From assembly GCA_933822405.4 (NCBI GenBank), contig CAKOGP040002203.1, positions 123,945-187,944 on the forward strand: DNA of 64,000 nucleotides. Reading direction: 5' to 3'. The notes under the pieces are model-generated. The model was not told the origin of the DNA. It did not search any database and saw only the letters and a list, made by a program, of their open reading frames with translations. This document shows positions 1 through 10,278 of this stretch, piece after piece (the stretch's first letter is position 1; every line of letters starts with the position of its first letter). The position numbers and the translations under genes are program-made. The DNA is from Cylindrotheca closterium (taxonomy: Eukaryota > Bacillariophyta > Bacillariophyceae > Bacillariales > Bacillariaceae).

Positions 1-2
1 CC

Positions 3-812
3 ATTCTTTGGTTCATTGGCGTTGGCGATTCGCTATCCAGCAACAATACCGCAGTGGTCTTTGTCTTGCTCGTCAGTTTCTACTGGGTCCAACAAGTCTT
101 GAGCAATACCGTCCAAACCACAGTGGCGGGAACCATTGGAACCTGGTGGTTTGTCCCCGACGAAGCCAGCAGTTATTGGTCCTCGGCCATTAAAGAATCC
201 TTTGGAAGAGCGACCACTTATAGTTTTGGATCCATTTGTTTGGGATCCTTTATTGTGGCGGTCGTCCAAGCCTTGCGGGCCATTGCTCATCAAGCCCGCC
301 AGAATGAAGATGCCCAATTGTTGGTCTGTGTCATTGATTGCATCCTAGCATGCATTCAAGATATCTTGGAGTACATTAACAAGTGGGCCTATGTCTATGT
401 GGGATTGTATGGCTTTGGGTACATTGAAGCCGGAAAGAACGTTTTGGAACTCTTTAGGAGCAAGGGATGGGATGTCATTATTGCGGATGATCTTTGTGAT
501 CGTGTCTTGTTCATGGTCAGTTTGGGAGTGGGTGTCTTTACTGGAATCATTGGATTGGTCTGTGCCTTTTTGGATAGTAACCTACTGGTGGCCTTTGATC
601 TCGGGGAGTCCTCCGCTTCGGCTGGATTCTTTATTGGATTGGTGGTTGGCTTTGTCTTTTGCAGCATTTTGATGAATGTGGTGGGAGGAGCCGTCAACAC
701 GGTCATCGTCTGTTATGCCGAATCACCGGCCGAGTTCCAGACCAACCATCCACAGTTGGCGCATGAAATGAGGTCGGCGTACATGCAAGCCTTTCCCGAA
801 TTGCGACTGTAA
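3..812 (+). CDS. Choline transporter-like protein (CTL/SLC44 family), 3' part
   Basis: The reading frame is already open at the window edge, so only the last 269 residues are visible. They hold several hydrophobic segments alternating with short loops, and a conserved stretch (GSICLGSFIVA, then QDILEYINKWAYVYVGLYG) typical of the C-terminal half of the CTL/SLC44/PNS1 family. These are polytopic membrane proteins linked to transport of choline or related organic cations. The frame ends at TAA 810-812 after a short polar tail. No intron is seen in this part. The family assignment rests on recognised sequence pattern; the substrate is inference. The end of this gene and its 3' flank are repeated, degraded, at 2851-3030. 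Confidence 0.85.
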   Translation: MLWFIGVGDSLSSNNTAVVFVLLVSFYWVQQVLSNTVQTTVAGTIGTWWFVPDEASSYWSSAIKESFGRATTYSFGSICLGSFIVAVVQALRAIAHQARQNEDAQLLVCVIDCILACIQDILEYINKWAYVYVGLYGFGYIEAGKNVLELFRSKGWDVIIADDLCDRVLFMVSLGVGVFTGIIGLVCAFLDSNLLVAFDLGESSASAGFFIGLVVGFVFCSILMNVVGGAVNTVIVCYAESPAEFQTNHPQLAHEMRSAYMQAFPELRL

Positions 813-995
813 TGCATCGCAAGGCTGTGCCATGCCGTTTCATGCAAAAACCATTGATTGGCCGATTCATTCATTCGTGGATTCGTAGATTTGAATCAAT
901 GTTGTCATGTACGGTACTGTAATTCTTCGAGTTCTATATATCTAGGGATACGTTATTTCATCTTGTGTGTACTGTTGCGGCTGTGTAGCTAATGT
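791..995 (+). repeat. Gene end and 3' flank, copy A of a direct repeat
   Basis: This segment covers the last codons of the choline-transporter-like gene and about 180 bp downstream. It matches 2851-3030 over long stretches, for example the shared blocks CTGTGCCATGCCGTTTCATG versus CTCTGCCATGCCGTTTCATG and TAATTCTTCGAGT in both. The rest of 996-1382 shows nothing recognisable. Confidence 0.75.
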
Positions 996-1382
996 GTCGT
1001 GTTTTGATAATTTAAAAAAGGGAAAGTTGCAACGGCGTCGCATATTAAAAAATGGAGTGCAGTCATTTTTTCCGTTGTGGTTGCATCCTCTAACAAAGTA
1101 CTACAGAAGAAAACGCGTGCATGAAACCTTTTACGTGGTTTTTTCAAGTAGTACCAGTAGCTACTGCGCTAAAGTACGAAAAAAGAGAAACAAAAAGACC
1201 CTACTGTATTAAAATAGATTCTCAATCTTTCAGCGTCATAACATCCTGTCTCCGTTTTTATTGGAATTCAAAATTGTTGCAAATCACACCACAACTGATG
1301 AGCACCAACGCGAATATAAAACCTTATTCTGTCTTTGTAAGCATTGAAGCGATCTTCCAACAAAAACCAACACTGCACTATC

Positions 1383-2519
1383 ATGAATGCTTCTAACACT
1401 TGGACTACTTTCCTTGCTTGTTTGGCCTTTTTGCAGTCTCGTACTTTGACACTTCTTGCCTTGATTGCGTCTCATCAATTTCACTCCATTCTTGCAGGTG
1501 TAATAACCTATGAAGCTAACTGCGACACTCTACTAGATTCTGATACTAATCAGTGTTGTGGTCCCAGTACAGCTTCTAACGTTTGTTTTGATATTGGTGG
1601 AGGCGCGGGTGCTGGTACTGCATCCGTTGCCAAAGGGTCTTGCAAAAATGATGACGCATGTCGTGATGCTGGCAACGATGGACAAATATCCATTGGTGGA
1701 GGCAGTTGTATTGGTAGTGAATCGTGTAATCGGGCTGGCAATGTTAATGGACAAGCAACCATCGGTGGAGGCAGTTGTATTGGTATCGATTCGTGTACTG
1801 ACGCTGGCAACAATGATGGACAAGCAACCATCGGTGCAGGCAGTTGTACTGCAAGCAATGGATGCTCTGCTATTGGCAGTAATTTCGGCAACGCGGTCAT
1901 TGGAAGCGGCAGCTGTACTAAATCATTAGCATGCTTGAATGCTGGCAGTAGGAGCGGCGCTGTTACAATTGGAGACAACAGTTGTACTGGTGACCGCTCG
2001 TGTCAAGATGTTGGTATAAGAGGTGATACGGTTACTATTGGATTCAATAGTTGCACCTGCGATGACTGTTGCAGATGCTTGCAAAACGGAGACAATATTC
2101 CAGACAACTCCTGCAACGGCTTGGTTGAGGAGTGCTGTTTCGGCCCAGGGGGTAATACAAGGAGGGATTCCTTCATTTCAGGCTTGTCCAACGCCCCAAG
2201 TGTCGCCCCAAGCGGAGACCCAAGCACCTCCCCATCAATCACTCCAGATAGTGGTGGCGGTGGTGGCGGCGGTGGCGGCGGCGGTGGTGGGAATAAACCC
2301 AGGGGTCCCTGGGGCAGTGATCCAAACAAAATGAAGTCCCCTCCGGCTCCTGTCACCCCCGCAAGTGTTCCATCTGAGTCTCCTTCTTCTACGCCTACAG
2401 TGCCTGCAACTTCCGACACACCTCCCCTAGTAAACACAAACCGCCAATCAAAAAAAAGCCAATCACGCGCTGACTTATTACGCGGAACCAAGCTTTCAGC
2501 CAAAAAAAGCGCGAGATAG
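1383..2519 (+). CDS. Secreted Cys-repeat protein with Gly- and Pro/Ser-rich tail
   Basis: The protein has 378 residues from the first in-frame ATG (1383). The open frame extends 13 codons upstream without an ATG. A hydrophobic N-terminus (about residues 6-38) looks like a signal peptide. Then come about seven tandem units of 24 residues (72 bp) with the pattern IGxGSC-x5-C-x3-G-x3-G-x-A/V. After a Cys cluster (CTCDDCCRC) there is a poly-Gly run and a low-complexity tail rich in PS and PT, ending in a basic, Lys/Arg/Ser-rich segment. Paired-Cys units of this kind are common in diatom extracellular proteins. A cell-wall or matrix role is plausible but not shown. The gene lies between the two copies of the transporter 3' end. 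Confidence 0.75.
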   Translation: MNASNTWTTFLACLAFLQSRTLTLLALIASHQFHSILAGVITYEANCDTLLDSDTNQCCGPSTASNVCFDIGGGAGAGTASVAKGSCKNDDACRDAGNDGQISIGGGSCIGSESCNRAGNVNGQATIGGGSCIGIDSCTDAGNNDGQATIGAGSCTASNGCSAIGSNFGNAVIGSGSCTKSLACLNAGSRSGAVTIGDNSCTGDRSCQDVGIRGDTVTIGFNSCTCDDCCRCLQNGDNIPDNSCNGLVEECCFGPGGNTRRDSFISGLSNAPSVAPSGDPSTSPSITPDSGGGGGGGGGGGGGNKPRGPWGSDPNKMKSPPAPVTPASVPSESPSSTPTVPATSDTPPLVNTNRQSKKSQSRADLLRGTKLSAKKSAR

Positions 2520-2850
2520 AAGAATGTCTAGAAACTTGTTAGTGGTAGGAAAACTGCAATAGAGATGATTTTTTGTTGTAATGCAAAGTCCACAAGCCAC
2601 GTTCTCGTTTTGACCTTCAAAGCAAAATGAAGCTTTTGCCTTCTTTTCACCATTGCCACCATTACTCGCATGCAGCACATCGTCAATCTATTGTTATTGT
2701 TATTATGATTGTTGAGTCTACCCTACCGGTACACCATTTTAAATAAATAAAAATGCTAAAGGTTTCTATCTGTTAATAGCAAAGGGGGCTATTGTTGCGA
2801 TTGTTGCTCTGGTTCCAACAACAACCCTGCTACGCTATCAAATGCCACAT

Positions 2851-3030
2851 TTTCCCGATTTGTGCTTGGAATGCATCATAAGCCTCTGCCATGCCGTTTC
2901 ATGCAAACCATTGATTGATTGGTTGGTTGGTTGGTTCTTCATTGAATCAATGATGTTGTCGTGCGTACTCTAATTCTTCGAGTCATTTATTTCAGCTTGT
3001 GCGTAGCGTGGCGGCCGTGTTGTGTGGGTA
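2851..3030 (+). repeat. Decayed direct repeat of transporter gene 3' end (copy B)
   Basis: This is a degraded copy of 791-995. Even the last codons are recognisable: the copy reads TTTCCCGATTTGTGCTTGGAA where the gene has TTTCCCGAATTGCGACTGTAA, so the stop codon is lost. A weaker match may begin near 2808 (GTTCCAACAACAACCC versus GTTCCAGACCAACCATCC at 734). The TTGG microsatellite at 2919-2937 is an expansion absent from copy A. Confidence 0.7.
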
Positions 3031-4901
3031 AAACGAATGGGTGGATGATTGATTCGGAGAAAATACTGTACATGTAGGATAATGATTGGGAGTGGTGTGA
3101 TCTTGTGTATAGTGTTCGCAGTTGTTTTGTGGGCGCGCAATCCTCTTGGTGCATGATTGGGAATGGCGAATGAATAATGCCTCCTCGTGATGCTGCTCAA
3201 TTCATTCACTCCACCTAGTGTGAATCAGGTGTAATGTAATTCTGCAGAGCGGATACTACAATCGCGTAATGGTGGCGGTTATTGTTTTTTAGAATGCTCG
3301 AGGAGGTGCGCATGATGATTATTGAGGATGGTGGGTATCTTGAACTCTGGTAGAGCTAGATGTTGTTTGTGCAGAGATGGCGGCGTTGAATTGTGAGAGA
3401 TTGCGATAGGTGTTCGATGATTTGGGAAGAATGGTACTTTAGCAATGTTCATTGTTCCCTTCTACTCTCGTTCATTGATTGGTCGATTGAATCGAGAGTT
3501 GCAGTGTACTTTGAAATACTGGGATGGGTACCTGGTACATAAGATGTTCAATGTGCGATAGTGTACCGGTACGTTATTTGGTGTAGCGGAGTTTCTGGCT
3601 GGTCATGATTATTTTCGTCCAATAACATGATGGCGAGTTTCATATCGGCCATTGACTTGTTTGGAAGTTTCGCTCGTTCTTCTGATGAAAAAACCGCTAT
3701 TATAGTCGTCAATTGCTGAGCCTCAAATCATGTTTGCGCTTTATTGAGCCCGTACCATGGTAGAAGAGACGGTTGAGCCACGTGGTGGCAGAATTGGCCC
3801 TTTGATGAAGATTCGCCATTCGTCTCATGAAATCTCTCTAGTTGTTGTGGACGTATCGGTACGTGTAGCAAGAAATATCAGTAGTGAACCTCGAAGTCGT
3901 CCATGTCTGAGCCTCAATTCATGTGTGCGCTTTCCTAGAGGTACACAACCTACCGAGCCCAAATGGCAAAGAGAAACACTCGCACATAATCTCACGCGAT
4001 CAGGACCAAGTTTTTCTTTTCTGCTCTAATGAATTTAGAGCAGATGGCCATGTGTGTACATATTGGCTGTGGTTCTCGTGTCATTATGGGCAGAGGTTTG
4101 GTTGGGGAGGGTTTCATTCTTCATTCGTTCTTCCCGTAGTATTGAGCCCCTTGTGGCAAGAGACAATATCGCACGCGGTGGACCAAGTTGACGTCTCTCC
4201 TTTCTGCTCTGAATTTTTTTAAAGAAAGCCCTCTTTGGTTTGTTTGGTTCATTCCCCTTCTTATCTTTTCTGTTTCTCGTATTTTACCCACCAACCCACC
4301 CACCCACAGTAAAAAACCAAGTCACTCATCATTTACCGGTATATATATTTTACCGCATGTTCTCATGGTTTTGAGCGAACGTGTACGAGACACTAATATA
4401 GTCCATCGCCCGCGACTTTGGTTCGCTGCTTGTCTTCCCTTTCTGATCTTAAAACTTCGGGTTTCTATAAATCTTCTGATCACAATCGTTCCCTTTTAAA
4501 GTCGCGCAAGCTCGAAAAATGTGTCCTTTAAACGGGAAAAACACTTAAAAAAAGCGTTCACGGTACTGCCAATAAGCCGCACAGGCTTGTTACTCCCGCA
4601 TTCAAATTCTGCGCCAGTGAAAGCTGAAAAATTATAAAATGAGCCAACCAAAAAGTGGGACCTGAACTTGGTTTTGTGTTTGTTGTCACGATACCAATCG
4701 ACAATACCAAACAGTTCGGTAGAGCTAAAAATGCTGTAGTCTGCTAATTCAAAATAGTCTACAGTAGTTCAAAATTGTGTGATCATCGGCATTGTTCTCA
4801 ATGAACTTACAAGCTGGAGACATGTGAGTCCTTGAGAAAAGGTAGATGTAGCGAGTGCTTGCGGGTAATGTGTTCGTGTGAACAGATGGATGCATGGTTG
4901 C
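3031..4901. other. Intergenic region with imperfect direct repeats
   Basis: No convincing gene is seen. A 27-bp block at 3716-3742 recurs at 3907-3933 with 25 of 27 bases equal. A shorter motif (GAGCC followed by GTGGCA and AGAGAC) recurs near 3745, 3771, 3953 and 4144. TACCGGTA palindromes lie at 3564 and 4334. A 90-codon ATG frame at 3757-4029 runs across the repeats, resembles nothing known and is probably chance. Confidence 0.5.
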
Positions 4902-5480
4902 TCATAGTCGTAGCGAAGTAACTTCCAAGCTCGTATCGCTGTTGTTTTGGTTCTGCTGCGCTTTAGAACCACGTCGTCGATTCCGAAAGTCTTTGGCAAC
5001 CTTGCGATGGGCATGAATGTAGGGCACTTGATACCATTGGCCATCGTCCTCTTGAACTAGAAATCTCGACCCTGACCATTTCATAGATTGCACAATGACG
5101 CAGGTCAGCTCCATTTTCCGTTGCTTGCTGGCTTCTTCGTATTGTTGTTCCAGGTTATCCATGACTTCTCGTAGCATTTTGTTGCCTGGATGTTTCTTTC
5201 GGCCTTTTCCGAAGAGGACATCATTTGCCACAGGATCGGTCGGTGCACTGATGCTGGGAGAAACCTTATCCCGATCATCGGTGGTTTTCGAAGTAAATCT
5301 TCTCGATGGTGTGGATGCATGCTGAGGAGGGAAGTTACTCGGTAAGCGCTCGTCTTCCATCGCTGACGGCATTTTGTGAAGGGCATCTGCCACACTTCTC
5401 GAAATTTGCCTCACTTCATCAGTCGGCGTACTATTCGACTGCAGCAATCCTGGTGGATCATGGCTGCTTCGATCGTTCAT
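4902..5480 (-). CDS. DUF6824 domain protein
   Basis: The protein has 192 residues from the ATG at 5480; upstream codons in frame lack an ATG. The N-terminal 85 residues are polar and probably disordered. Residues about 88-175 form the recognisable domain. It opens with NDVLFGKGRKKHPGNKMLRE, continues through a charged helix, then GSRFLVQEDDGQWYQVP and a basic end (KVAKDFRNRRR). Diatom proteins with the signature DVLxGxGxxxxxHPGNxxxR belong to DUF6824, a stramenopile-expanded family whose basic C-terminal region and frequent pairing with regulatory domains suggest nucleic-acid binding. Here the domain stands alone in a short single-exon gene. The exact role is unknown. Confidence 0.75.
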   Translation of the reverse strand: MNDRSSHDPPGLLQSNSTPTDEVRQISRSVADALHKMPSAMEDERLPSNFPPQHASTPSRRFTSKTTDDRDKVSPSISAPTDPVANDVLFGKGRKKHPGNKMLREVMDNLEQQYEEASKQRKMELTCVIVQSMKWSGSRFLVQEDDGQWYQVPYIHAHRKVAKDFRNRRRGSKAQQNQNNSDTSLEVTSLRL

Positions 5481-6735
5481 GGCGACGAAGAGCAAATTGG
5501 ATCTAGCTATTTTATAATGGCAGCTGCAGTCTTTTTGGTTCCATTTGCCTTTTTTTATGTTTTTTTTTGTATGGTTGGGTTGTGTTCCGGCTCAAAAGTG
5601 CGTTTGTGGCAGGAGCCTCCCAAACGGAAGAATTGAGCAAACACTTATCTAAACGACCTGTTATACGAAAAATCATTCCAATGGGTTCTTACTCTTTTTG
5701 GTACAACGTCTAGCCGAATCATGTAGCGAATGGGTCTTTGGAGCCGGTCCTGCTCACTTTATTCTAATTGGCGCGCACCAACGGGACCCTTGTTGAGGAG
5801 CGGCCATTACTATTAAGTTCGAGAATTCCCATTTTGTTGGCTCCATACACGTCATTCAGATTTTTTACCTTTCGCGAAAGACAAATAGGTTCGTAGCAAA
5901 AGGATCAAACAGAAACCACGAACACCAAACATTCGGGTCAGCACGACCCGCCTGACGAACACGACCCCTGTGTTTCATTTTATTAGACAAATTGTGATTC
6001 ACAGTTATCGATCAGCTGTATCTATTTCAACATATTTGACTTCTGGTCTTCGTTCCTGATCCTCTGATACATAAATATATGCTACTCCACACGTCGTTCA
6101 CAATGAAGAGATCACGTTTGCTCCCCCTCGCTCATTCGCAAATAACAGAACCGCCACTCGCTACATCTTTGAAAATAACCGGTCAGCGGTTTTCAAGTTT
6201 GAGCGGCTCAAAAAACAGCAACGTGTGGCTAACAAATCACAGTTGAGCGACTTCAAAAGAACCATGCACTTTATACGGTAAACGCAAGCACTTCGGCGTA
6301 AAATAATAAAAATGGTCTGTGTCCCTGAACACATGCCTACAATGTTTGGAGTACAGCAATTGCATTTACCTCCAATTGCTCCAATTGCTTGGTTGTTGAT
6401 GTGACATCATTTTATTAAAAGAATTGATACTGTAGAGGAAAGGGTGATATATCTTGTCGTTCTTGCTTTCGTGAGAACTTTTGTATCATCATTATCGTCA
6501 CTTCTGGGAAAATGTTATTGCGACAACTACAGTATAGCGAACGGAGGGGCTCTGATACAAAGCTAGTGGATACTTGTTCACTATTGCCAAGCAACCGTAC
6601 GTGGAACGGTTGGCTTTCTGCATGGAATCAATCAATGCGTCAACATTTCAGTTCTCAGAAACGGTCGAGTACAGAGAGCATTTTGAATATCCGCTCATCT
6701 CATCAAAAATCGAATGAGTCTCCGCCACTGGCATG

Positions 6736-6984
6736 GGGTACCTGGTAGGTACCAGTACCGCGGTACTTGTACCGTATGAATCAACCACCTATAGCCATCG
6801 TCTTGCGGTCAACCCACCCGGTCCTTGCTCGTTTACGTGCGACAGACAGAAGAAACGGACGAGCCATAAAATATTATTAGACTTGTTGACAAAGGCCAGA
6901 CGACTACAGAACCCAAACCACCGGCCGGGACTGTACGGTACACGTGTACGTGTACCGGTACATACGGTACTGTAGCTACCGGTA
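6736..6984. promoter_or_regulatory. Cluster of GTAC-bounded palindromes
   Basis: Three perfect 12-bp palindromes lie here: GTACCGCGGTAC (6755-6766), GTACACGTGTAC (6938-6949) and TGTACCGGTACA (6951-6962). Further GGTACC and TACCGGTA sites flank them. They sit about 300-540 bp upstream of the kinase start codon. A regulatory role is inference from position and density only. Confidence 0.35.
6793..6868 (+). repeat. Dispersed fold-back repeat, internally deleted copy
   Basis: The first 28 bases (6793-6820) are identical to the reverse complement of 28747-28774, and the rest matches the reverse complement of about 28678-28730 with scattered differences. Relative to that copy it lacks one inner arm, so it no longer folds fully. 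Confidence 0.7.
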
Positions 6985-7278
6985 CGTAAACCACAAACAA
7001 TGGATGGATGCAGTCCGCGAGCGGCGTTCGCAAACGTGACAACTTCAAGCTGGAGTTTTGGTTGGTCACCTTCTTTTATTTCTTCAGCAGTCAATAATAT
7101 TATTCGGGTCCCTTGATACTGGTACCTGCAATCCCGACGTTGGCTTCTCAAACAACAAGAACAACGCAGTGCTGAAGAATTGTCGTTCGATGCCCCTTCA
7201 TCAAGCATAAGCTTTTACTGCAGCATCAGGAATTGAAACTGTTTGAAAAGGGTCAAAACCTGTATTTTTTGGGGAAGA

Positions 7279-9509
7279 ATGACAGAACGTGTGGAACAAC
7301 CAATTATTGAAGCTGCCAAGCAATGCACCGTTCAGACAAGGTATGTGCCCAGTCTATCCAATCAATTATCTGTCCCCTGCCGTTGACTCATCACTTCTGA
7401 ATCATCGATCATCAAATTCAATATCAATATCAATATCAATATCAATCAATCTTCACAGTTACATAATTCAGGGCGAAGTTGGACGAGGATCCTTTGGAGT
7501 TGTACATAAAGTCCGAAAGAAACATACCCGCAGAGAATATGCTTGTAAAACATTGAAGAAGAACGACAAGACGCCAGTCCATATGCTGCAAAGAGAAATT
7601 CAATGTATGAGAAACTTGCATCATCCTCACATCTTGGAACTCTTTGACGTATTTGAGGAATCCAGTTACATTCACATTGTTTCCGAGCTTTGCATGGGAG
7701 GAGAATTGTACGAACGGATAGGATCGGGCGACTGGAATGCGACGGAAAAGGAATCTGCAAAGCTGCTACTAAACATACTGTCTGCTATAGCCTACTTGCA
7801 TGAAAATGGAGTGGTGCACCGAGACTTAAAGGCATCCAATTTTTTATTTGCAACCAAAAGCACAAACACCAACGTCAAGATTATTGATTTTGGATTAGCC
7901 CGGAAATTGCCTCTCACAGAAAGTGCAAACGGGACCATTGTGGACCACCGACTGACCACCAAGGTTGGTACTGCCTATTATGTGGCGCCTGAGGTCTTAT
8001 TGCAGGATAGTTATGATTCCAAATGTGATATTTGGAGCATTGGCGTCATTGCCTTTTTGGTGCTAAGTCGCGGCAAGCTTCCATACTGCGGACAAGACGA
8101 AAAACAAACTCTTGCCATGGTCAAAGATCAAAAATTGCATTGCACTTATGAACCAGCCGAGATTTGGGACGAACTCGATAAGTCGGCAAAGGATTTCTGT
8201 CAAGCATTGATGCAAAGGGATCCAGCTGTGAGACCAACGGCTAAAGAAGCACTCGGCTTACATTGGATTCAAAAACAGAATCAAAGCATGATGATGAGTT
8301 CGCGCAGTGCCATGGAACACTTTTTCCGGTTCGATTGGAGCAAACCACAGGAACGTGCACCGCGGGGACCAGTGGGGGATAAGGATGATGCCGACGCTAA
8401 TGAGAGATACATTGCGAATGCTAAATACTGCAACATCCAATCAAGGTAAGACAGAAAGAAGAGTGTTATGGGAGAATTCATTCATCTTCGTCGCTCACTC
8501 GAATCCATCCAATATAATCCAATCCTTTCCACGACGCGCCACTCACAGCTACACAATACAAATGGAATTGGGAAGAGGATCCTTTGGGATTGTCCGCAAG
8601 GTCCGAAAGAAACATACTCGTCGAGAATACGCTTGCAAAACGATCCGCAAAAATGACAAGACGCCCATTCATATGCTCCAACGAGAAATAGAGTCCATGC
8701 AGGGTTTGCATCATAGGCATATCATTGAATTGCAGAATGTCTTTGAAGAACCACACTTTGTGCACATTGTATCCGAATTGTGTCGAGCGGATGAACTTTA
8801 TGAACGAATCGGATCGGGAGATTGGAATGCTACGGAACCAGAATCTGCCCAGCTGCTGCAAAATATATTGTCGGCCGTCGCCTATATGCACGAACATGGA
8901 GTCGTCCATCGGGACCTCAAGGCTTCCAATTTTGTATTTGCCTCCAAGACTACCAACACCGACATCAAGATTATTGATTTTGGATTGGCCCGCAAGCTAC
9001 CACTCAAGGAAGGTCCGGCTGATTCCCCCACGTATGACACACTGGAACAAATACTAACCACCAAAGTGGGAACACCGTACTATGTGGCACCAGAAGTGTT
9101 ATTGCAAGACCGATACAATAGCAAATGTGACGTATGGAGTGTTGGGGTCATTGCCTACTTGGTTTTGTCAAGAGGGAAGCTCCCCCATTGTGGCGACAAC
9201 GAGGCGGATACGATTACACTGCTCCAAGATCCCGATCTACAGTGCGTCTATGAACCAGCCGAGATTTGGGCCGAACTGGTAGACGAGTCGTCCGCCAAGG
9301 ATTTTTGTCAAGCTTTACTGCAGAAGGATCCTACTTTGCGATCAACCGCTGAAGAAGCACTTGCCCTGAATTGGATCCAAACCATGGCGGGTCCGTCAGT
9401 AAGTCCCAAGCACAAGAAACATCGACGACAACGATCCAAGGAAGACATGTTGGATACTTTCTTTCGGACCATTCACATGAGCAGTTCCAAAGACAGCAAC
9501 AAAGTTTAG
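7279..9509 (+). CDS. Tandem dual-domain Ser/Thr protein kinase (CaMK-like)
   Basis: Proposed exons are 7279-7340, 7459-8445 and 8549-9509, giving 669 residues. Intron 1 (118 bp) has GTATGT...CACAG and intron 2 (103 bp) GTAAGA...CACAG. Both interrupt in phase 2 at the homologous place, just before YIIQ and YTIQ. Kinase domain 1 has GRGSFG at 29-34, Lys51 in YACK, HRD at 141-143, DFG at 164-166 and APE at 197-199. Domain 2 has GRGSFG at 358-363, Lys380, HRD at 470-472, then DFG and APE. Both look catalytically complete and most resemble the calcium/calmodulin-kinase group, but no EF hands or calmodulin-binding segment is recognisable. The start uses the only ATG that joins in frame to exon 2. 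The alternative is two separate genes: the second would then lack an ATG exon of its own, since its exon-1 equivalent is fused to the end of domain 1. Confidence 0.75.
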
Positions 9510-9524
9510 GCCGCTACTATATCA

Positions 9525-9525
9525 G

Positions 9526-9559
<34 letters not shown>

Positions 9560-9560
9560 G
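9525..9560 (+). repeat. GTT trinucleotide microsatellite
   Basis: A dozen GTT units lie immediately after the kinase stop codon, probably in the 3' UTR. Confidence 0.9.
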
Positions 9561-9672
9561 CTATTTGGCAAACCAGCAAGCAAAAAGATCAACCATGGCA
9601 TTTTTATCTTGGGAAGCGTATTAGTAGATCCCTGCCATGGAGGAAAGAATAGAACATTGTAGACTTAATCAG

Positions 9673-9710
9673 CAGTCGTCTTGTGTTAATATTTTAACAC
9701 AAGACGACTG
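9673..9710. other. Perfect 17-bp inverted repeat, hairpin-forming
   Basis: The left arm CAGTCGTCTTGTGTTAA (9673-9689) and the right arm TTAACACAAGACGACTG (9694-9710) are exact reverse complements around a 4-nt TATT loop. It lies about 165 bp after the kinase stop. The rest of 9711-10041 holds nothing recognisable. Confidence 0.85.
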
Positions 9711-10041
9711 AACATATATATTAGGAACCGATATTAGAGAGTTATACAAGCCAATAACCACTAGAGAGATGTATTGCACCATGTTCCATCTTTTCCTACA
9801 GTAATTGGGATGATAATAAATTAATTCATGGTATCTGATGATAGTGGTCTTACAAAGAAGGCCATATTCATTATATACATTTTCTTTTCATGTAGTAGGT
9901 CCTAGTCCTAATGTTTATCTGTATTTATACTTCGTTATTTTGCAAAGGAGTCGTTGTGGCTCCTGCTCAATCTCGTGTTCGATTGTTGATGTACGGCAGC
10001 GATTTTGCAATCGATCAATCAGTTAGTGAATGTAATTATGC

Positions 10042-10278
10042 CTATCTCGACTTGATTCTCAACATGGCAGAGGACATGCAAAGGAACATGACCACAAACA
10101 GTCCCATGTCACTGAACTTGCGAGTCTTCTTTTCCGAGACACCCCAGAATTGATTCCAAGGATCGTAGTCTTCACATTGACGAGCGAGAAGATCGTCTTC
10201 TTGGGCCCAAGGATGCTGTTGTTCTTGTTCTTGTTCCAAAGGTTGTTCTTCTTGGTAAGTAGACGAAGGAGAGGACAT
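10042..10278 (-). CDS. Small protein with C-terminal membrane segment (hypothetical)
   Basis: A 78-residue frame starts at ATG 10278. The first 50 residues are acidic and Gln-rich, and are followed by a basic patch (SEKKTRKF). The hydrophobic segment GLFVVMFLCMSSAML comes next, and the protein ends with a short basic tail (RIKSR). This arrangement suggests a tail-anchored or single-pass membrane protein. A TACCGGTA palindrome lies about 180 bp upstream. Nothing identifies a family, and a chance frame is possible. Confidence 0.4.
   Translation of the reverse strand: MSSPSSTYQEEQPLEQEQEQQHPWAQEDDLLARQCEDYDPWNQFWGVSEKKTRKFSDMGLFVVMFLCMSSAMLRIKSR

Larger units (their letters stand above)
5481..7278. 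other. Intergenic region upstream of the kinase gene
   Basis: No supported gene is seen. A 78-codon ATG frame at 6512-6748 has no recognisable feature. The segment 6733-6985 is dense in GTAC-bounded palindromes, and 6793-6868 holds one copy of a dispersed repeat (separate entries). Confidence 0.5.

Noticed and set aside
1344..1382. Longer N-terminus for the Cys-repeat protein, starting at 1344
   Set aside because: The codon at 1344 is TTG; the first ATG in frame is 1383 and is followed directly by a signal peptide.
3757..4029. 90-codon ATG frame as a gene
   Set aside because: It runs through direct repeats, has no recognisable feature and ends in low-complexity sequence.
8307..8548. Separate start for the second kinase at the upstream end of its open frame
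   Set aside because: The sequence before the kinase domain in that frame is out of register with the first kinase's exon, whereas splicing from 8445 to 8549 restores the homologous sequence.
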